This document shows positions 5,400-6,738 of a stretch of 6,738 bases of DNA, one piece after another. The DNA is from Aquisalimonas sp. (GTDB taxonomy: Bacteria > Pseudomonadota > Gammaproteobacteria > Nitrococcales > Aquisalimonadaceae). The position numbers and the translations under genes were made by a program. Position 1 is the first letter of the stretch. Every line of letters begins with the position of its first letter. The DNA lies in NCBI GenBank assembly GCA_007133445.1, contig SLMR01000261.1, positions 1 to 6,738 on the forward strand. The letters run 5' to 3'. The notes beneath the pieces were generated by a model. That model did no database searches. It saw only the letters and a list, made by a program, of their open reading frames with translations, and was not told where the DNA came from.

Positions 5400-6713
5400 T
5401 CAACCGGCGCGCTCCAGGGCCTCCACCTCCCGCACCGTCTCCACCTGGGTGGAGCGGTCAACGGGGAAGTGCCAGACCAGCCACACCGCGGCGATCTTGA
5501 ACGGGATGGGGGCGAGGCCGTAGAGCAGCGACAGGGCCCAGACGCCGTCGGGGCTGCTGCTGCTTGCGTCGAAACCGGCCAGCCCCAGCAGCGGATAAGC
5601 CAGACCCACCGCCAGGGCCAGGGCCAGTTTCGTGGCCATGCCCCAGAGGCCGAAATAGAGGCCGGTCCGCTGGCCGCCGCCGCGGGCGGTGTCCAGGTCC
5701 ACCAGATCCGCCTGCATGGACGACGGCAGCGCCATGTCGATACCGAGGCTGAGCCCGGAGAGCAGGCAGATGATGATGAACAGCCAGGCGTCCCCCGGCC
5801 CCAGGAAAGGCACCCAGGCAAAGATGGCGGCGGCCCACAGCATCGACAGTGCCCAGGCCCGGTGCTTGCCGATCCGCCGGGCCAGCCACAGCCACAGCGG
5901 AATGCCCGCCAGCCCGGAGAGGAAGTAGACCACCAGCATGATGCCCGCCTGACCCTCGGCCTGCAGCACGTGGTCGGCGTAGAGCAGGAACAGGGTGGCG
6001 GGCAGTGCGTTGGCCAGGCCGTTCATGATGTAGGCGGTCAGCAGCCGGAAGAAGGTGCGGTTCTCGCGCAGCAGCCGGAACCCCTCCCGCCAGGGCACCG
6101 CCGGCAGCACGTGGCGCGGCTCCGGGACGGCGATCAGGGTGATCAGCACCGTCAGCGGCAGGGTCAGCCACAGCAGCCAGGCAAGCTGTTCCAGCGCGGC
6201 GCCGGCGGAGGCCTCGGGGTCCGCAAGGGTCAGTGCGGGGAGGACGATGGCCACCAGCATGCCCGCCAGCACGAAGCCCTCGCGGCTGCCGGTGATGCTG
6301 GAGCGCTGGTGGTAGTCGCGGCTCAGCTCCGCACCCCAGGCGCTGTAGGGCAGTGCCACGAGCGTCCAGGCCAGGTAGGTGATGAAGCTCCACACCAGCA
6401 GATGGCTCATGCCGGCGTCCTCCGGTGGGCGGAAGAGCTGGTCCACTCCGAACATGAGCAGCGGCACGCCGATGAGGATCAGGGTCTTGCGGCGCCCGAA
6501 GCCCACGCGCAGACGGTCCCCCAGCCCGCCCACCACCGGGTCGGTGATGACATCCCAGAGCCGGGCGACCAGCAGCAACAGCCCCACGGCCCCTACACCC
6601 AACTGCTCGGCGTAGTAGGGCGGCAGGTACACGTACAGTGGGATGCCGAGGACCGCAAGCGGCAGCCCCGGCAGCCCGTAGAGCAGCACCCGGCTGCGGG
6701 CGATCCCTCTCAA
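5400..6713 (-). CDS. Major facilitator transporter, MelB/GPH (glycoside-pentoside-hexuronide:cation) type
   Basis: A 437-residue inner-membrane transporter with about 12 hydrophobic helices. The GPH-family hallmark RLWDVITDPVVGGLGDR is at 51-67: Asp54 and Asp58 fall where MelB has its two cation-binding aspartates, and GRRKT (73-77) follows in the first cytoplasmic loop. PYSAWGAELSRD (122-133) and the mid-loop VDLDTARGGGQRTGLYFGLW (338-357) match conserved GPH segments. It probably imports or exports a small solute with a cation; the substrate is unknown. The first codon used here is TTG at 6713, with no clear ribosome site, and the frame stays open to the window edge, so the real start may be upstream and outside. 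About nine residues before LLYGLP is normal for the family, so little or nothing is missing. It precedes sohB by 95 bases on the same strand; a functional link is doubtful. Confidence 0.85.
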   Translation of the reverse strand: MRGIARSRVLLYGLPGLPLAVLGIPLYVYLPPYYAEQLGVGAVGLLLLVARLWDVITDPVVGGLGDRLRVGFGRRKTLILIGVPLLMFGVDQLFRPPEDAGMSHLLVWSFITYLAWTLVALPYSAWGAELSRDYHQRSSITGSREGFVLAGMLVAIVLPALTLADPEASAGAALEQLAWLLWLTLPLTVLITLIAVPEPRHVLPAVPWREGFRLLRENRTFFRLLTAYIMNGLANALPATLFLLYADHVLQAEGQAGIMLVVYFLSGLAGIPLWLWLARRIGKHRAWALSMLWAAAIFAWVPFLGPGDAWLFIIICLLSGLSLGIDMALPSSMQADLVDLDTARGGGQRTGLYFGLWGMATKLALALAVGLAYPLLGLAGFDASSSSPDGVWALSLLYGLAPIPFKIAAVWLVWHFPVDRSTQVETVREVEALERAG

Positions 6714-6738
6714 GCAGGTGTACCGGGGCGTTCGAGCG

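Noticed and set aside
5388..5407. Direct repeat CAACCGG twice around the transporter stop codon
   Set aside because: Two 7-base copies only, 13 bases apart; no further copies or other mobile-element feature nearby.
4489..5523. A 344-codon plus-strand open frame across sohB and the transporter's 3' end
   Set aside because: It is antisense to two well-supported genes and crosses their intergenic gap; composition is that of a shadow frame.
4571..5821. A 416-codon minus-strand frame overlapping sohB and the transporter in another phase
   Set aside because: Arg/Pro/Ala/Gly-rich out-of-phase translation of two real genes on the same strand; no domain features.

Overview
This 6.7 kb window is high-GC (clearly above 60%), gene-dense bacterial chromosome. 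The sohB and tusA homologues, the short intergenic gaps, strong GGAGG-type ribosome binding sites and GTG starts suggest a gammaproteobacterium. A high-GC lineage such as the Ectothiorhodospiraceae or Halomonas relatives is my guess from gene content, not something the sequence proves. There are no RNA genes, CRISPR arrays, insertion sequences or phage genes. It reads as ordinary housekeeping and metabolic territory.

Layout, left to right. (1) A full-length propionyl-CoA synthetase gene (prpE) on the minus strand, 14-1915. (2) A 184-base divergent promoter region, 1916-2099. (3) A two-gene plus-strand operon: a short-chain dehydrogenase (2100-2846) overlapping by 8 bases an alpha/beta hydrolase (2839-3747). 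(4) A 56-residue, highly charged unknown protein on the minus strand (3763-3933). (5) A 102-base divergent gap. (6) A plus-strand tusA-family sulfur carrier gene (4036-4272). (7) An imperfect inverted repeat where tusA and sohB converge. (8) sohB, a membrane-anchored S49 peptidase, on the minus strand (4297-5304). (9) Upstream of sohB on the same strand, a MelB/GPH-type major facilitator transporter (5400-6713) whose true start may lie beyond the right edge.

How the genes relate. Only the dehydrogenase and hydrolase look like a tightly coupled functional pair, and their substrate cannot be read from sequence. prpE activates propionate (or acetate) to the acyl-CoA, but no methylcitrate-cycle genes lie in the window. 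tusA would serve sulfur relay for tRNA thiolation or sulfur trafficking. sohB would act in envelope protein quality control. The transporter probably moves a small solute with a cation. I found no convincing undescribed system. The items most worth a second look are the small charged protein beside tusA, the coupled dehydrogenase-hydrolase pair, and the hairpin between tusA and sohB.
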